Shown piece after piece: positions 1 to 7,103 of a stretch of 39,201 bases of DNA. The position numbers and the translations under genes were made by a program. The stretch is from NCBI GenBank assembly GCA_027483885.1, contig JAIXTO010000196.1, forward strand, positions 1 through 39,201, in the 5' to 3' direction. Numbering within the stretch: the stretch's first letter is position 1; every line of letters begins with the position of its first letter. This DNA is from Rhizobiaceae bacterium (GTDB lineage Bacteria; Pseudomonadota; Alphaproteobacteria; Rhizobiales; Rhizobiaceae). The notes beneath the pieces are model-generated. The model saw nothing but the letters and a program-made list of their open reading frames with translations. It made no database searches and was not told where the DNA came from.

Positions 1-89
1 GCCGTCAGAGACGTCTTGCCGTGGTCAACGTGGCCAATCGTGCCGATGTTCACATGCGGCTTGTTGCGCTCAAACTTGCTCTTTGCCAT
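1..89 (-). CDS. tuf: Elongation factor Tu, N-terminal fragment
   Basis: The first 29 codons of a leftward gene run off the left edge of the window. The translation begins [19 protein letters not shown] and continues with [11 protein letters not shown], which is the EF-Tu N terminus with the G1 P-loop (GHVDHGKT) that binds GTP phosphates. EF-Tu delivers aminoacyl-tRNA to the ribosome in the cytoplasm. An AGGAAG ribosome-binding site lies about 5 bases upstream of the ATG. The gene is the last member of a leftward tRNA-Tyr, tRNA-Gly, tuf cluster. Rhizobia often carry two tuf copies; nothing here tells which one this is. Confidence 0.97.
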
Positions 90-175
90 TGATGCTTCCT
101 GTGATCAAAAAGAATGATGGACCCGCGCGTGCGGATTTGGTGTCGCCGTTTACGGCTTTCCCGTTCGATGCGCAA

Positions 176-203
176 GATATAATTACGCCGCCTGCCCGTA
201 CAA
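176..203 (-). promoter_or_regulatory. Possible promoter for tuf
   Basis: On the minus strand TTGTAC (203-198) and TATATC (181-176) are separated by 16 bases, a fair match to a housekeeping sigma-70 promoter. It lies between tRNA-Gly and tuf and would give tuf its own transcript with a leader of roughly 75-80 bases, in addition to read-through from the tRNA promoter. A hairpin (CCTCCC-GTT-GGGAGG, about 216-230) lies between tRNA-Gly and this site and may mark the tRNA 3' boundary. Motif match only. Confidence 0.4.
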
Positions 204-257
204 GGCCCGCAGGTTGCGACACCTCCCAACGGGAGGCTTGTTATCGTCTTTGAAACT

Positions 258-331
258 TGGAGCGGGTAGCGGGAATCGAACCCGCGTATTCAGCTTGGAA
301 GGCTGCTGCTCTACCATTGAGCTATACCCGC
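258..331 (-). tRNA. tRNA-Gly (anticodon TCC)
   Basis: A 74-base cloverleaf with the 3' CCA encoded. The acceptor arm GCGGGTA pairs with TACCCGC and the discriminator is U, as in other bacterial glycine tRNAs. The T arm reads GCGGG-TTCGATT-CCCGC and the anticodon loop CTTCCAA, giving TCC. The outermost anticodon-stem pair is G-A, otherwise the stems are complete. It reads GGA and GGG codons and lies 29 bases downstream of tRNA-Tyr, so both are probably cut from one precursor. Confidence 0.96.
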
Positions 332-360
332 GGGGGTGGCTTGTCGGTCGAAGATCAGAA

Positions 361-445
361 TGGTGGAGGGAGTTGGATTTGAACCAACGTAGGCTGAGCC
401 AACGGATTTACAGTCCGTCCCCTTTAACCACTCGGGCATCCCTCC
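361..445 (-). tRNA. tRNA-Tyr (anticodon GTA)
   Basis: An 85-base class II tRNA with a long variable arm and encoded CCA. The acceptor GGAGGGA pairs with TCCCTCC and the anticodon loop CTGTAAA gives GTA, which reads UAC and UAU. It is the first gene of the tRNA-Tyr, tRNA-Gly, tuf cluster and lies about 70 bases downstream of a strong promoter-like sequence. Confidence 0.97.
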
Positions 446-518
446 AGTATTCTGTCTGGACCGAAGACCAAGCTCGTCTGTGTCTGCGGCGAAGTCGTTT
501 GCCTCAGTCACGGCGGCG

Positions 519-547
519 TATATGACTGCCCGGCTCGCCTGTGTCAA
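519..547 (-). promoter_or_regulatory. Promoter of the tRNA-Tyr/tRNA-Gly/tuf cluster
   Basis: On the minus strand a perfect TTGACA (547-542) is followed after exactly 17 bases by CATATA (524-519). This is the best sigma-70 match in the window and faces tRNA-Tyr, leaving a 5' leader of roughly 65 bases to be removed by RNase P. The strength fits a stable-RNA and tuf transcription unit. Confidence 0.75.
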
Positions 548-650
548 CACGACTGCAAACGAAAAATGACAGAAAATTTAAATCTCTGCGGCAGCCTGTG
601 GACAGAGGCCGGGACTATGCCGAACGACGCCTCATGTATATAAGGCGGCC

Positions 651-1535
651 ATGAGCAAGGAAGATCGCCCCGACAAATCCGCCCGCGACACCCATTACGC
701 GACGCTGCGCCGACAGGTGCGCGACGCCAAGCGTGAGCGTGGCGAAATCCCCACCCCGCAGCAGGACCGCCGCAGCCGTCGCAATGATGACTGGACGCCG
801 CCGCAGCTTTCGCCCGATGTCGTCTATCTCTACGGCCTACACACCGTGCGAGCCGCACTCGACAACCGCGAGCGCAAGCTGATCAAGCTGACCGTGACGC
901 AGAACGCCTTTGCACGCCTGGATATCGGAGCGGCCGAGAGCCTCCCCTACCCGGTGGAAATGGCTTCGCCGCAGGATATCGACAAGGTTCTCGGACCCGA
1001 CGCCATTCACCAGGGTGTGATGCTGGAAACCCGGCCGCTGCCGGCGCGCCGGCTTGAGGCGCTGAAGGAAAGCCCGCTGCTTCTCGTTCTCGATCAGGTC
1101 ACCGACCCGCACAATGTCGGCGCCATCATGCGCTCGGCCGTTGCCTTTGAGGCCGGTGCGATCATCACCACCCAGCGTCACAGCCCGACGGAATCAGGCG
1201 TGCTGGCCAAGTCCGCCTCCGGCGCGCTCGAAATGATCCCCTATATCCAGGTGACGAACCTTGCCGATGCGCTGGGCGAGCTGCACCGCCTCGGTTTCCA
1301 GACCATCGGTCTCGATTCGGAAGGTCCGCAGCCGCTGGAAGGCACGTTTGCAGGCAAAAAGGTTGCGCTGGTGCTCGGATCGGAAGGCAAGGGTCTGCGC
1401 CAGAAAACGCGCGAAACCTGCACGGCGCTAGCACGCCTCGACATGCCGGGCGCCATCAAGTCGCTCAATGTGTCGAATGCCGCAGCCATCGCGCTTTATG
1501 CATCGCGTCGGCATCTGGGTGATGCCAAGGGCTGA
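651..1535 (+). CDS. rlmB: 23S rRNA (guanosine-2'-O-)-methyltransferase, RlmB/TrmH family
   Basis: A 294-residue SpoU/TrmH-type knotted methyltransferase that transfers a methyl group from S-adenosylmethionine to a ribose 2'-OH; the RlmB branch modifies G2251 of 23S rRNA. After a basic, probably disordered N-terminal tail (residues 1-55) comes the RNA-binding substrate domain beginning LYGLHTVRAAL (about 61-70). The three family motifs follow: DPHNVGAIMRSA (motif 1, about 152-163), LVLGSEGKGLR (motif 2, about 240-250) and IKSLNVSNAAAIALY (motif 3, near 270-285), which form the SPOUT knot. The basic tail is longer than in the enteric protein, which is common in alphaproteobacteria. The gene stands alone and ends 45 bases from the convergent signalling operon. 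The family is certain; the exact target nucleotide is inferred. Confidence 0.93.
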   Translation: MSKEDRPDKSARDTHYATLRRQVRDAKRERGEIPTPQQDRRSRRNDDWTPPQLSPDVVYLYGLHTVRAALDNRERKLIKLTVTQNAFARLDIGAAESLPYPVEMASPQDIDKVLGPDAIHQGVMLETRPLPARRLEALKESPLLLVLDQVTDPHNVGAIMRSAVAFEAGAIITTQRHSPTESGVLAKSASGALEMIPYIQVTNLADALGELHRLGFQTIGLDSEGPQPLEGTFAGKKVALVLGSEGKGLRQKTRETCTALARLDMPGAIKSLNVSNAAAIALYASRRHLGDAKG

Positions 1536-1579
1536 CCTACTGGAGGATCACGGCGCAACCGAGGTGCTGACGGCAACCG

Positions 1580-1978
1580 TCAGGAGGCGAAACGGCGCAT
1601 CCGCTCCGGCGGCAGCGCATCGTTTCCTGCATGCACCTCGGCGGCATACTGAATCGAGCCGATCAGTTCCAGATCAAACAGGGGTTTGGAAATCACGCCA
1701 AGCGCACCCGGGATACCGCCCGAAAGCGCTTCCGGATTGGCTGTCATGAAGACAACGGTCGTGCCGTTTGCCGCAAGGCTTCGGCCGATCTCCGGTCCGG
1801 TCGGGCCGTCCTGCAATTGCACGTCAACGAACGCGATGTCGCACTTGTCCGACAGCCGCAATGCATCGGCGCGATTGGCCGCGATCCCCGCCACTTCATG
1901 GCCGAGAGCAAGGACTGCTTCCTCAATGTGAAGCGCGATGAGTAGCTGGTCCTCAACGACCAGTATTCTGAATGCCAT
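1580..1978 (-). CDS. Single-domain response regulator, PhyR-receiver-like
   Basis: A 132-residue protein that is almost entirely a CheY-like receiver. Acidic residues VVED (7-10), the phospho-acceptor Asp in AFVDVQL (D52), Thr in FMTAN (T79) and Lys in ISKPL (K98) are all present, so phosphorylation is expected. The FMTANPEAL...GVISKP segment resembles the receiver domain of PhyR, the alphaproteobacterial general stress anti-anti-sigma regulator, but no sigma-like domain is present. The ATG at 1978 is chosen over an upstream GTG (2008) because GAGGGG precedes it at good spacing and the protein then starts at beta-strand 1. It is last in the leftward CheW/SUOX/kinase/HD-GYP cluster, 93 bases after the HD-GYP gene, and has its own candidate stress promoter. 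A phospho-sink or relay partner of the hybrid kinase is an inference. Confidence 0.88.
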   Translation of the reverse strand: MAFRILVVEDQLLIALHIEEAVLALGHEVAGIAANRADALRLSDKCDIAFVDVQLQDGPTGPEIGRSLAANGTTVVFMTANPEALSGGIPGALGVISKPLFDLELIGSIQYAAEVHAGNDALPPERMRRFAS

Positions 1979-2002
1979 GGCCCCCTCGCTTTGCCATTCT
2001 TG

Positions 2003-2019
2003 ATACACGCAACGTGTAT
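2003..2019. repeat. Inverted repeat ATACACG-CAA-CGTGTAT
   Basis: Two perfect 7-base arms separated by three bases lie between the HD-GYP gene and the receiver gene. The right-hand part overlaps the -10 element (CGTT on the minus strand) of the candidate EcfG promoter, and the rest covers the expected transcription start. It could be an operator for a dimeric regulator or the first hairpin of the receiver mRNA. Nothing in the sequence decides between these. Confidence 0.6.
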
Positions 2020-2035
2020 TGTGCGCAAAGGTTCC
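2011..2035 (-). promoter_or_regulatory. Candidate EcfG (general stress) promoter of the receiver gene
   Basis: On the minus strand GGAAC (2035-2031) and CGTT (2014-2011) are separated by exactly 16 bases. This matches the consensus GGAAC-N16/17-CGTT known for the alphaproteobacterial general stress sigma factor EcfG. Transcription would start near 2004, about 25 bases before the ATG at 1978, with the GAGGGG ribosome-binding site in the leader. Position, spacing and direction are all right, but it remains a motif match. Confidence 0.6.
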
Positions 2036-2071
2036 TGCTTCACCGGCATCTGCCCGTAAATACCAGGCCGG

Positions 2072-3133
2072 CTAACCGGCCTCCGCCATTTCATCGCCTG
2101 AGACATTGGGATGCACCGCCATGATCTGGCGGATAACCGGCAGGCTCTTCACGAACGCGGCAACGCAGAGCGGATCATACTGCGACCCGGCGCGCTCCTT
2201 GATGTGCTGCACGGCCCGCTCCATGCTCCAGGCTTCCTTGTATGGCCGCGCGATCGTCAACGCATCGAAACTGTCGGCAATCGCCACGATGCGCCCGGCA
2301 AGCGGTATGTCCTCACCGGCCAGCCGTTCAGGATATCCCTGCCCGTCGAATCGCTCGTGATGGGCGCTTGCAATATCGGCGGCAAGCTGCAGCAGGCTGA
2401 TCCGCGATTGGCCGAGGATATGTCCGCCGATGGCGCCGTGGCTTTTCACATAGGTCACTTCCGGATCGACATAGGTGCCGCGCTTCAGCAGCATGGCATC
2501 GGGAATGCCGACCTTGCCGATATCGTGCATGGGGGCTGCGATACGGATATCGCTGCAGATGGCAGGCGGCAGGCCGTAAGCCTTGGCAATCGCCTCGGCA
2601 TAGGCGCCGACGCGCAGCGTGTGCAGCGCCGAATCGGTATCCTTGTAGGTGGCGGCAAGCGTCAGGCGGTAGATGATTTCCTGTTCGCGCTCGCGCAACT
2701 CATCGACGGCCTTTTCCACCTCGCTCTTGATCCAGGCCGCCTTTTCCGCCAGCTGATTGCGCGCATTGACGAGTGCCACGAGATTGCGGATGCGCGCCTG
2801 AAACTCGGCCGGATTGACGGGTTTCGTCAAAAAATCGATGGCACCGGCATTGATCGCCGTCATGCGTGTTTGCGTATCGCCATCGGCGGTCACCACAACG
2901 AAGGGTTTGTCGCGGTATTTTTCGAAGCGGCGGATCTCGATCAGGAGGTCAACGCCGTTATACACCGGCATCTGGAAATCGATCACGCCGATGTCGAAAT
3001 CCAGCTCCGGCATCGCGCCGAGCGCTTCCTCAGGGCCTGAGAAGGCAATGGCCGTGCAGCCGGACACCGTACCGGCCAACTTCTTCAGAAGGATCAGGTT
3101 GGTTTTGTTGTCGTCGACCACGAGAATTTTCAT
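2072..3133 (-). CDS. Response regulator with HD-GYP c-di-GMP phosphodiesterase output (RpfG type)
   Basis: A 353-residue cytoplasmic protein. Residues 1-120 are a receiver with VVDDN (5-9), phospho-acceptor D52 in VIDFQMP and K104 in LTKPV. A helical linker rich in charged residues (about 122-155) leads to an HD-GYP domain. This contains H171 in ALHTLRV, the HD pair in MHDIGK (H203-D204), the metal ligands in HHE (258-260) and the signature GYP (266-268). All key residues are present, so hydrolysis of c-di-GMP to pGpG or GMP is expected. The gene begins 13 bases after the hybrid kinase stop, and the kinase's HPt domain is the obvious phosphodonor. Acting as the c-di-GMP output of this operon is inferred from this arrangement. 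Confidence 0.93.
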   Translation of the reverse strand: MKILVVDDNKTNLILLKKLAGTVSGCTAIAFSGPEEALGAMPELDFDIGVIDFQMPVYNGVDLLIEIRRFEKYRDKPFVVVTADGDTQTRMTAINAGAIDFLTKPVNPAEFQARIRNLVALVNARNQLAEKAAWIKSEVEKAVDELREREQEIIYRLTLAATYKDTDSALHTLRVGAYAEAIAKAYGLPPAICSDIRIAAPMHDIGKVGIPDAMLLKRGTYVDPEVTYVKSHGAIGGHILGQSRISLLQLAADIASAHHERFDGQGYPERLAGEDIPLAGRIVAIADSFDALTIARPYKEAWSMERAVQHIKERAGSQYDPLCVAAFVKSLPVIRQIMAVHPNVSGDEMAEAG

Positions 3134-3146
3134 CGTCTCTATGTCC

Positions 3147-5423
3147 TTATGCAGCGGCGGTCTGGTCTTTTGCGGAAAGGGACTGACGCGCGACGTCCAC
3201 CATCTGCGTCAGTCGTTCGATATCGGCAGGAGCCGGGTCGGAATGGCGAAGCGCCTGCGACAGTTCTGAAATGTCCATCAGGCCGATATTGGCGGCAGAG
3301 CCCTTCAGATTGTGCAGCAGCGGATCGAGCTTTTGCCGCTCGCCACTGGCAAGCATCGCATGGAGCCCCGCCAGAATGTCCACGGCATCCTCGAAAAATG
3401 CATCCAACAGTTCCTGGAACCCGTCCTCGCCGAGGATCTCGGCAATCTCCTGCCGGCGTGCCGAAACGGTGGCGGCAACCTGCGGCGAGACGGCGGGCGC
3501 AACGGGATGAGACACGGCAGCCGGTTTCGGTGTTGTGACCGGCGGTTGGCTCATTACGGCGTCCGGCTCCTCCCGGCTGCTGCCGCCCATCTCGCGGATC
3601 AACCGGTGCAGAACGGCAATGCCGATTGGCTTTGCCTGAAAGCCCGTCATGCCTGCCTCAAGGCAGAGGCGACGGTCTTCTTCCGATGCGTTGGCGGTCA
3701 GCGCAACCACCGGCACATCGCAGCACGGCCCGGAACCGGCGCGCAGCTGGCGCGTCGCCTCGATGCCGTCCATGACCGGCATCTGCATGTCCATCAGGAT
3801 GAGGTCGAAATGTTTGGCGCCGGCCTGCTCCACCGCCAGCGCACCATTTTCCGCAAGCGTGGCGTCCTGGCCGAGGTGATCGAGATAACCGAGAATCACC
3901 TGCTGGTTGACCTTGTTGTCTTCGGCCACGAGGATCCGGAGGCGCCTCAGCGCTGCAAGCGGCGCATTGTCTCTTTCGCCCTGCGACGAGACCACCGCAT
4001 CGGTCGCCTCGATCGGCATTTCGAACCAGAAGGTACTGCCCTCGCCCACCGTGCTGTCGACGCCGACCGATCCGCCGAAACGATCGATGATCTCCTTGCA
4101 GATAATCAGGCCGAGCCCCGTTCCGCCATAGCGGCGGCTGATGCTGGCATCGACCTGCGAGAAGGGCTGGAACAGTTTGGCCTTGCCCTCCTCATCGATG
4201 CCGATCCCGGTATCCTGCACCTCGACGCGCAGCCAGAGCACGCCTTTGCGCTGCGTCTGGCGCATGCGAAGCGTCACCCGGCCGCCCTGGGTGAATTTCA
4301 CCCCATTGCTCATGAAGTTGAGGATAACCTGGCGCAGCCGCGTCGGATCAGACAGGACCGTGCGGGCACGCCAGTCGCCGGCCAGCTCGAGCGTTACGGT
4401 GTTTCCCGCCTCCGCCGCGCGCCCGCGCATCATGTCGGTGCAGGTTTCCGCAAGCCCCTGAAGATCGACCGGACGGCGCTCAAGCTCCAGCTTGCCATGC
4501 TCGATCTTGGCGTAATCAAGGATCTCGTTGATGATATCGAGAAGCGCCTCTCCGGAGCGGCGGATGGTGCGGATATGGGCAGACGTCTCCGGCGAAAGGC
4601 GGCCGAGTTCCAGGAGTTCCACCATCCCCAGAATGGCGTTAAGCGGGGTGCGGATCTCGTGGCCCATGGTGGCCATGAACTGCGATTTTGCCCGGTTGCC
4701 GGCCTCTGCCGCCTGAAAAGACACGCTGAGCTGCTCGGCCATTGCCTCAAGGCTGACGCCGGCGGCCTGCACGCTGCGCAACTGGCGCTGCAGTGTCAGA
4801 ATGAGGAAAGCAACGGACAGGACCAGAAGCCCGATCAGCGCGATCGATTTGCGTTGCAGGCCTTCCAGCTCGATGCGCGCCTTGGCCCGCTCGCTGGAGA
4901 CGAACGTATTGGTATAAACGAGCAGATCGCTGGTGGCGCGGAAAAGCCTCGACCATTGGCCGTCGAGGTCTTCCAGTTGCTGACGCGACACCGGCTGCCC
5001 GGCCGTAATCGCATCGAAGATCGGCTGGCTGTCGAAGATGATCCTCTGGACCAGATCAAGGTGCCTGCCGACCCCGACATCGATGGCGAAATTCTTCTCG
5101 AACTGCGCCTTCTTAAGCATGTTCATGCGTGAATAGACCACGTCATACCGGACAGACAATTCCTGCAGCCGGTCCTCTGCCAGATTTTCGCTGAACAGCA
5201 GAAGCTGCAGGTCGTGAACGAGATCCCCGCTTTCCCGGTTCAGCTGGTAGACGGACCACATGGCATTTTCTCGCACCGCATCGCGCATGTCGCGCTGGCG
5301 GCTGGAGATATCCACATAGACCGAGACCAGGATTGCCAGCAGGACGACTGCAAAGATCTGCAGTACCGCCGTGATACGGCTTGCCTTGCGGATCACGTCG
5401 CCGCTGAAAGGGGTCGCCGCCAT
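3147..5423 (-). CDS. Membrane hybrid histidine kinase with receiver and HPt domains
   Basis: A 758-residue inner-membrane sensor. TM1 spans about residues 17-38 and TM2 about 194-211, leaving a periplasmic sensor of roughly 155 mostly helical residues with no recognised family. The HisKA domain has FMATMGHEIRTP with H255 as the phosphorylation site. The ATPase domain shows NFMSNGVKF (N box), DTGIGID (G1) and GGTGLGL (G2). The receiver has AEDN (500-503) and D545 in LMDMQMP, and the C-terminal HPt has LLHNLKGSAANIG with H704. The complete H-D-H relay implies transfer to a separate regulator, most simply the adjacent HD-GYP protein. The ATG at 5423 overlaps the upstream TGA (TGATG) and is preferred to a GTG one codon earlier. 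This overlap suggests translational coupling to the exported SUOX-fold protein. Confidence 0.95.
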   Translation of the reverse strand: MAATPFSGDVIRKASRITAVLQIFAVVLLAILVSVYVDISSRQRDMRDAVRENAMWSVYQLNRESGDLVHDLQLLLFSENLAEDRLQELSVRYDVVYSRMNMLKKAQFEKNFAIDVGVGRHLDLVQRIIFDSQPIFDAITAGQPVSRQQLEDLDGQWSRLFRATSDLLVYTNTFVSSERAKARIELEGLQRKSIALIGLLVLSVAFLILTLQRQLRSVQAAGVSLEAMAEQLSVSFQAAEAGNRAKSQFMATMGHEIRTPLNAILGMVELLELGRLSPETSAHIRTIRRSGEALLDIINEILDYAKIEHGKLELERRPVDLQGLAETCTDMMRGRAAEAGNTVTLELAGDWRARTVLSDPTRLRQVILNFMSNGVKFTQGGRVTLRMRQTQRKGVLWLRVEVQDTGIGIDEEGKAKLFQPFSQVDASISRRYGGTGLGLIICKEIIDRFGGSVGVDSTVGEGSTFWFEMPIEATDAVVSSQGERDNAPLAALRRLRILVAEDNKVNQQVILGYLDHLGQDATLAENGALAVEQAGAKHFDLILMDMQMPVMDGIEATRQLRAGSGPCCDVPVVALTANASEEDRRLCLEAGMTGFQAKPIGIAVLHRLIREMGGSSREEPDAVMSQPPVTTPKPAAVSHPVAPAVSPQVAATVSARRQEIAEILGEDGFQELLDAFFEDAVDILAGLHAMLASGERQKLDPLLHNLKGSAANIGLMDISELSQALRHSDPAPADIERLTQMVDVARQSLSAKDQTAAA

Positions 5424-5929
5424 CACGGCTGGACCTCAATCTCCTTGATCTGCCAGACGGAGCGGGAGAAATAGGCCTCGTTATAGAGCGCCGGCTCCAG
5501 ATCGAACGGATAGATCAGGAAGAGCGGCCCCTTGTCGCGCACCGACATCAGCTTGCCATTGGCGCGGGTGGCAAGGATCGTATCATGCTTGATCGCGTCT
5601 TCCGCTGGAACGGTGGCGAAATAATCGTTGATGGCGCGCACCAGCAGCACATTGCCCTTTGCACCGGCAGCCGTCAGCACGGAGCGCACCAAAGGTCCGG
5701 AAAACTGCGTTTCCCCCTCGGTCCAGGGGGTCTTCATCGTGCCGGTGCGCCCGGCAAGCTTTTCCAGCATGGCCAGATCGAACTGCGCTGTCTCGCCGAC
5801 ATTGGGCGTTGCAAGCTTGCCCTTGACGGTCAGAATGACCGGGCCGGTCGGCTTATCCAGCGACCAGGCGGCAGGGGCCGAGAAGGACAGGGCTGCAAGG
5901 AGAACGGCAAGGGGTGCAAGGATACGCAT
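5423..5929 (-). CDS. Exported SUOX-fold (molybdopterin-binding-like) protein, PruR-like
   Basis: A 168-residue protein with a signal peptide at residues 1-23 (MRI, hydrophobic core, AAWS), so periplasmic. The mature part resembles the oxidoreductase molybdopterin-binding (SUOX) fold: LTVKGKL, the PLVRSVL segment, the NDYFATVPAED segment and the LFLIYPFD segment are typical. There is no cysteine anywhere in the protein, so the cysteine that ligates molybdenum in true sulfite-oxidase enzymes is missing and catalysis is unlikely. In Agrobacterium tumefaciens a similar protein, PruR, binds pterins and acts on the membrane c-di-GMP enzyme DcpA encoded beside it. Here the gene is fused by a one-base overlap to a sensor kinase, which suggests a ligand-binding partner of the kinase's periplasmic domain. 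The ATG at 5929 is preferred to a TTG at 5950. The start of the signal peptide supports this choice. Confidence 0.82.
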   Translation of the reverse strand: MRILAPLAVLLAALSFSAPAAWSLDKPTGPVILTVKGKLATPNVGETAQFDLAMLEKLAGRTGTMKTPWTEGETQFSGPLVRSVLTAAGAKGNVLLVRAINDYFATVPAEDAIKHDTILATRANGKLMSVRDKGPLFLIYPFDLEPALYNEAYFSRSVWQIKEIEVQP

Positions 5930-5998
5930 AGGGTCACTCGCTCGGGTCAATGGTTCCGGGACAGGGTCAGAACCGCCGCCATCCTGGCGGCGGGAGCG

Positions 5999-6451
5999 TC
6001 AGGCGGCTTCCGACAGGCTATCGCCACCAAACAGACGCTGCACGTTGATGAAGCAGATCATTCCCTCCGCATGCGTGATGATGCCATCGCAGAAGCGGCT
6101 GTCGAAGGAGGAGACGACATCGGGCACCGGCTGCAACTGTTCGGCGGAGACGGACAGCATGTCGGTGACGTGATCGACCAGCAGCCCGATGATCTCAGCT
6201 CCTGCCTCCACCACCACGATGGCGCTGCGCTCGCTACGCTCGGCCGGCGCCATGCCAAGACGATAGGCCAGATCGATCGTCGGAATGACGGTGCCGCGCA
6301 GGTTCATCACGCCAAGCACATAACCCGGCGCATTGGGGATCGGCATGGAAGGCGCCCAACCGCGGATTTCGCGCACGCTGGTGGTGCGAATGCAAAAATT
6401 CTGCGCGCCCAGCCGAAACGCAATGATCTCAAATATGTCGGATGACGCCAT
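5999..6451 (-). CDS. CheW-like coupling protein
   Basis: A 150-residue protein consisting of one CheW domain. ITAFRLG-like strands near the N terminus (EIIAFRLGAQNFCI), the VREIRGW segment, NAPGYVLGVMNLRGTVIPTIDL (a hallmark of the family, about residues 40-60) and GLLVDHVTDML are diagnostic. CheW proteins join chemoreceptors to the kinase CheA at the inner membrane. No receptor or CheA gene is in the window, so it is an orphan CheW heading a phosphorelay cluster. The ATG at 6451 gives the usual family N terminus; an in-frame ATG at 6475 is also possible, with AGAGAGGGA lying between them. It ends 69 bases before the SUOX-fold gene. Confidence 0.9.
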   Translation of the reverse strand: MASSDIFEIIAFRLGAQNFCIRTTSVREIRGWAPSMPIPNAPGYVLGVMNLRGTVIPTIDLAYRLGMAPAERSERSAIVVVEAGAEIIGLLVDHVTDMLSVSAEQLQPVPDVVSSFDSRFCDGIITHAEGMICFINVQRLFGGDSLSEAA

Positions 6452-6883
6452 GGCGGACAGTCCCTCTCTTGTCATCTGCAAACAGGTGCCGCCGGGAGGC
6501 GGGCAGAACAGGACAGGCGTCGTCTGCTGGAAAGCAGCAGAAGGCCATGCCCGGATATGGTGAATTCCTGATGTTCCGAGCCGCGTTCAGCTCTGTCCTG
6601 CATGCCCGAATGCAAGCGGCCGGCTGCGCGGCAAAGGCTCCAGGCCGGGCCCGCAATCATCACGGAAGGGACGCTGAACCGCATCACCCGGCCGTGTGAA
6701 ATCTAGGGCAAGGTCTCTAACCAAGAATGAAGGAAAAGCCTCAACTGCCTCTTTTTCTCATATTTTCCTAATATGCACCCTCAATGCATCGTGTTTGACA
6801 GGCTTCATTGGCCGCATTTCCCCTCAACCGATGCATTTTACGCTTTACACACCGGGAGAATATGGTAATTCGCACCGTGAAAT
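6452..6883. other. Intergenic region between CheW-like gene and tRNA-Thr
   Basis: About 430 bases between divergent transcription units. It must hold the promoter of the leftward signalling operon and that of rightward tRNA-Thr. A short hairpin (CTGCT...AGCAG, about 6521-6533) is visible in the leader of the CheW-like gene. The stretch 6700-6880 is clearly more AT-rich than its neighbours. Open frames here have no recognisable protein character. Confidence 0.6.
6837..6866 (+). promoter_or_regulatory. Possible promoter of tRNA-Thr
   Basis: TTTACG (6837-6842) and TATGGT (6861-6866) are separated by 18 bases and lie just upstream of the tRNA, giving a predicted start near 6873, about 11 bases before the mature 5' end. 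A TTGACA at about 6795-6800 has no good -10 partner and was not chosen. Confidence 0.45.
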
Positions 6884-6959
<76 letters not shown>

Positions 6960-7103
6960 TTTCACCTTTCCATCCTTGCGCCGCATCACCTGCAGTTTAG
7001 CTTCTCGCAGGCGCCCGCAGGCCGTTCTTCGCATTGAACGGCGCAAGCACTTGTTCCGACCGCAGTTCTTCCTGTACCAAGGTGCTCCAGAAGAGGTGCA
7101 CCA

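Noticed and set aside
3312..5132. A 606-codon rightward frame opposite the hybrid kinase
   Set aside because: It mirrors the kinase gene, whose own domains are complete; no independent coding signs.
6573..6577. A second EcfG -35 element (GGAAC on the minus strand) upstream of the CheW-like gene
   Set aside because: No CGTT at 16 or 17 bases downstream; the sequence there reads ATCC/TCCG.
6795..6800. TTGACA in the leader of tRNA-Thr as a promoter
   Set aside because: No acceptable -10 element at 16-18 bases; the pair at 6837-6866 fits better and lies at the right distance from the tRNA.
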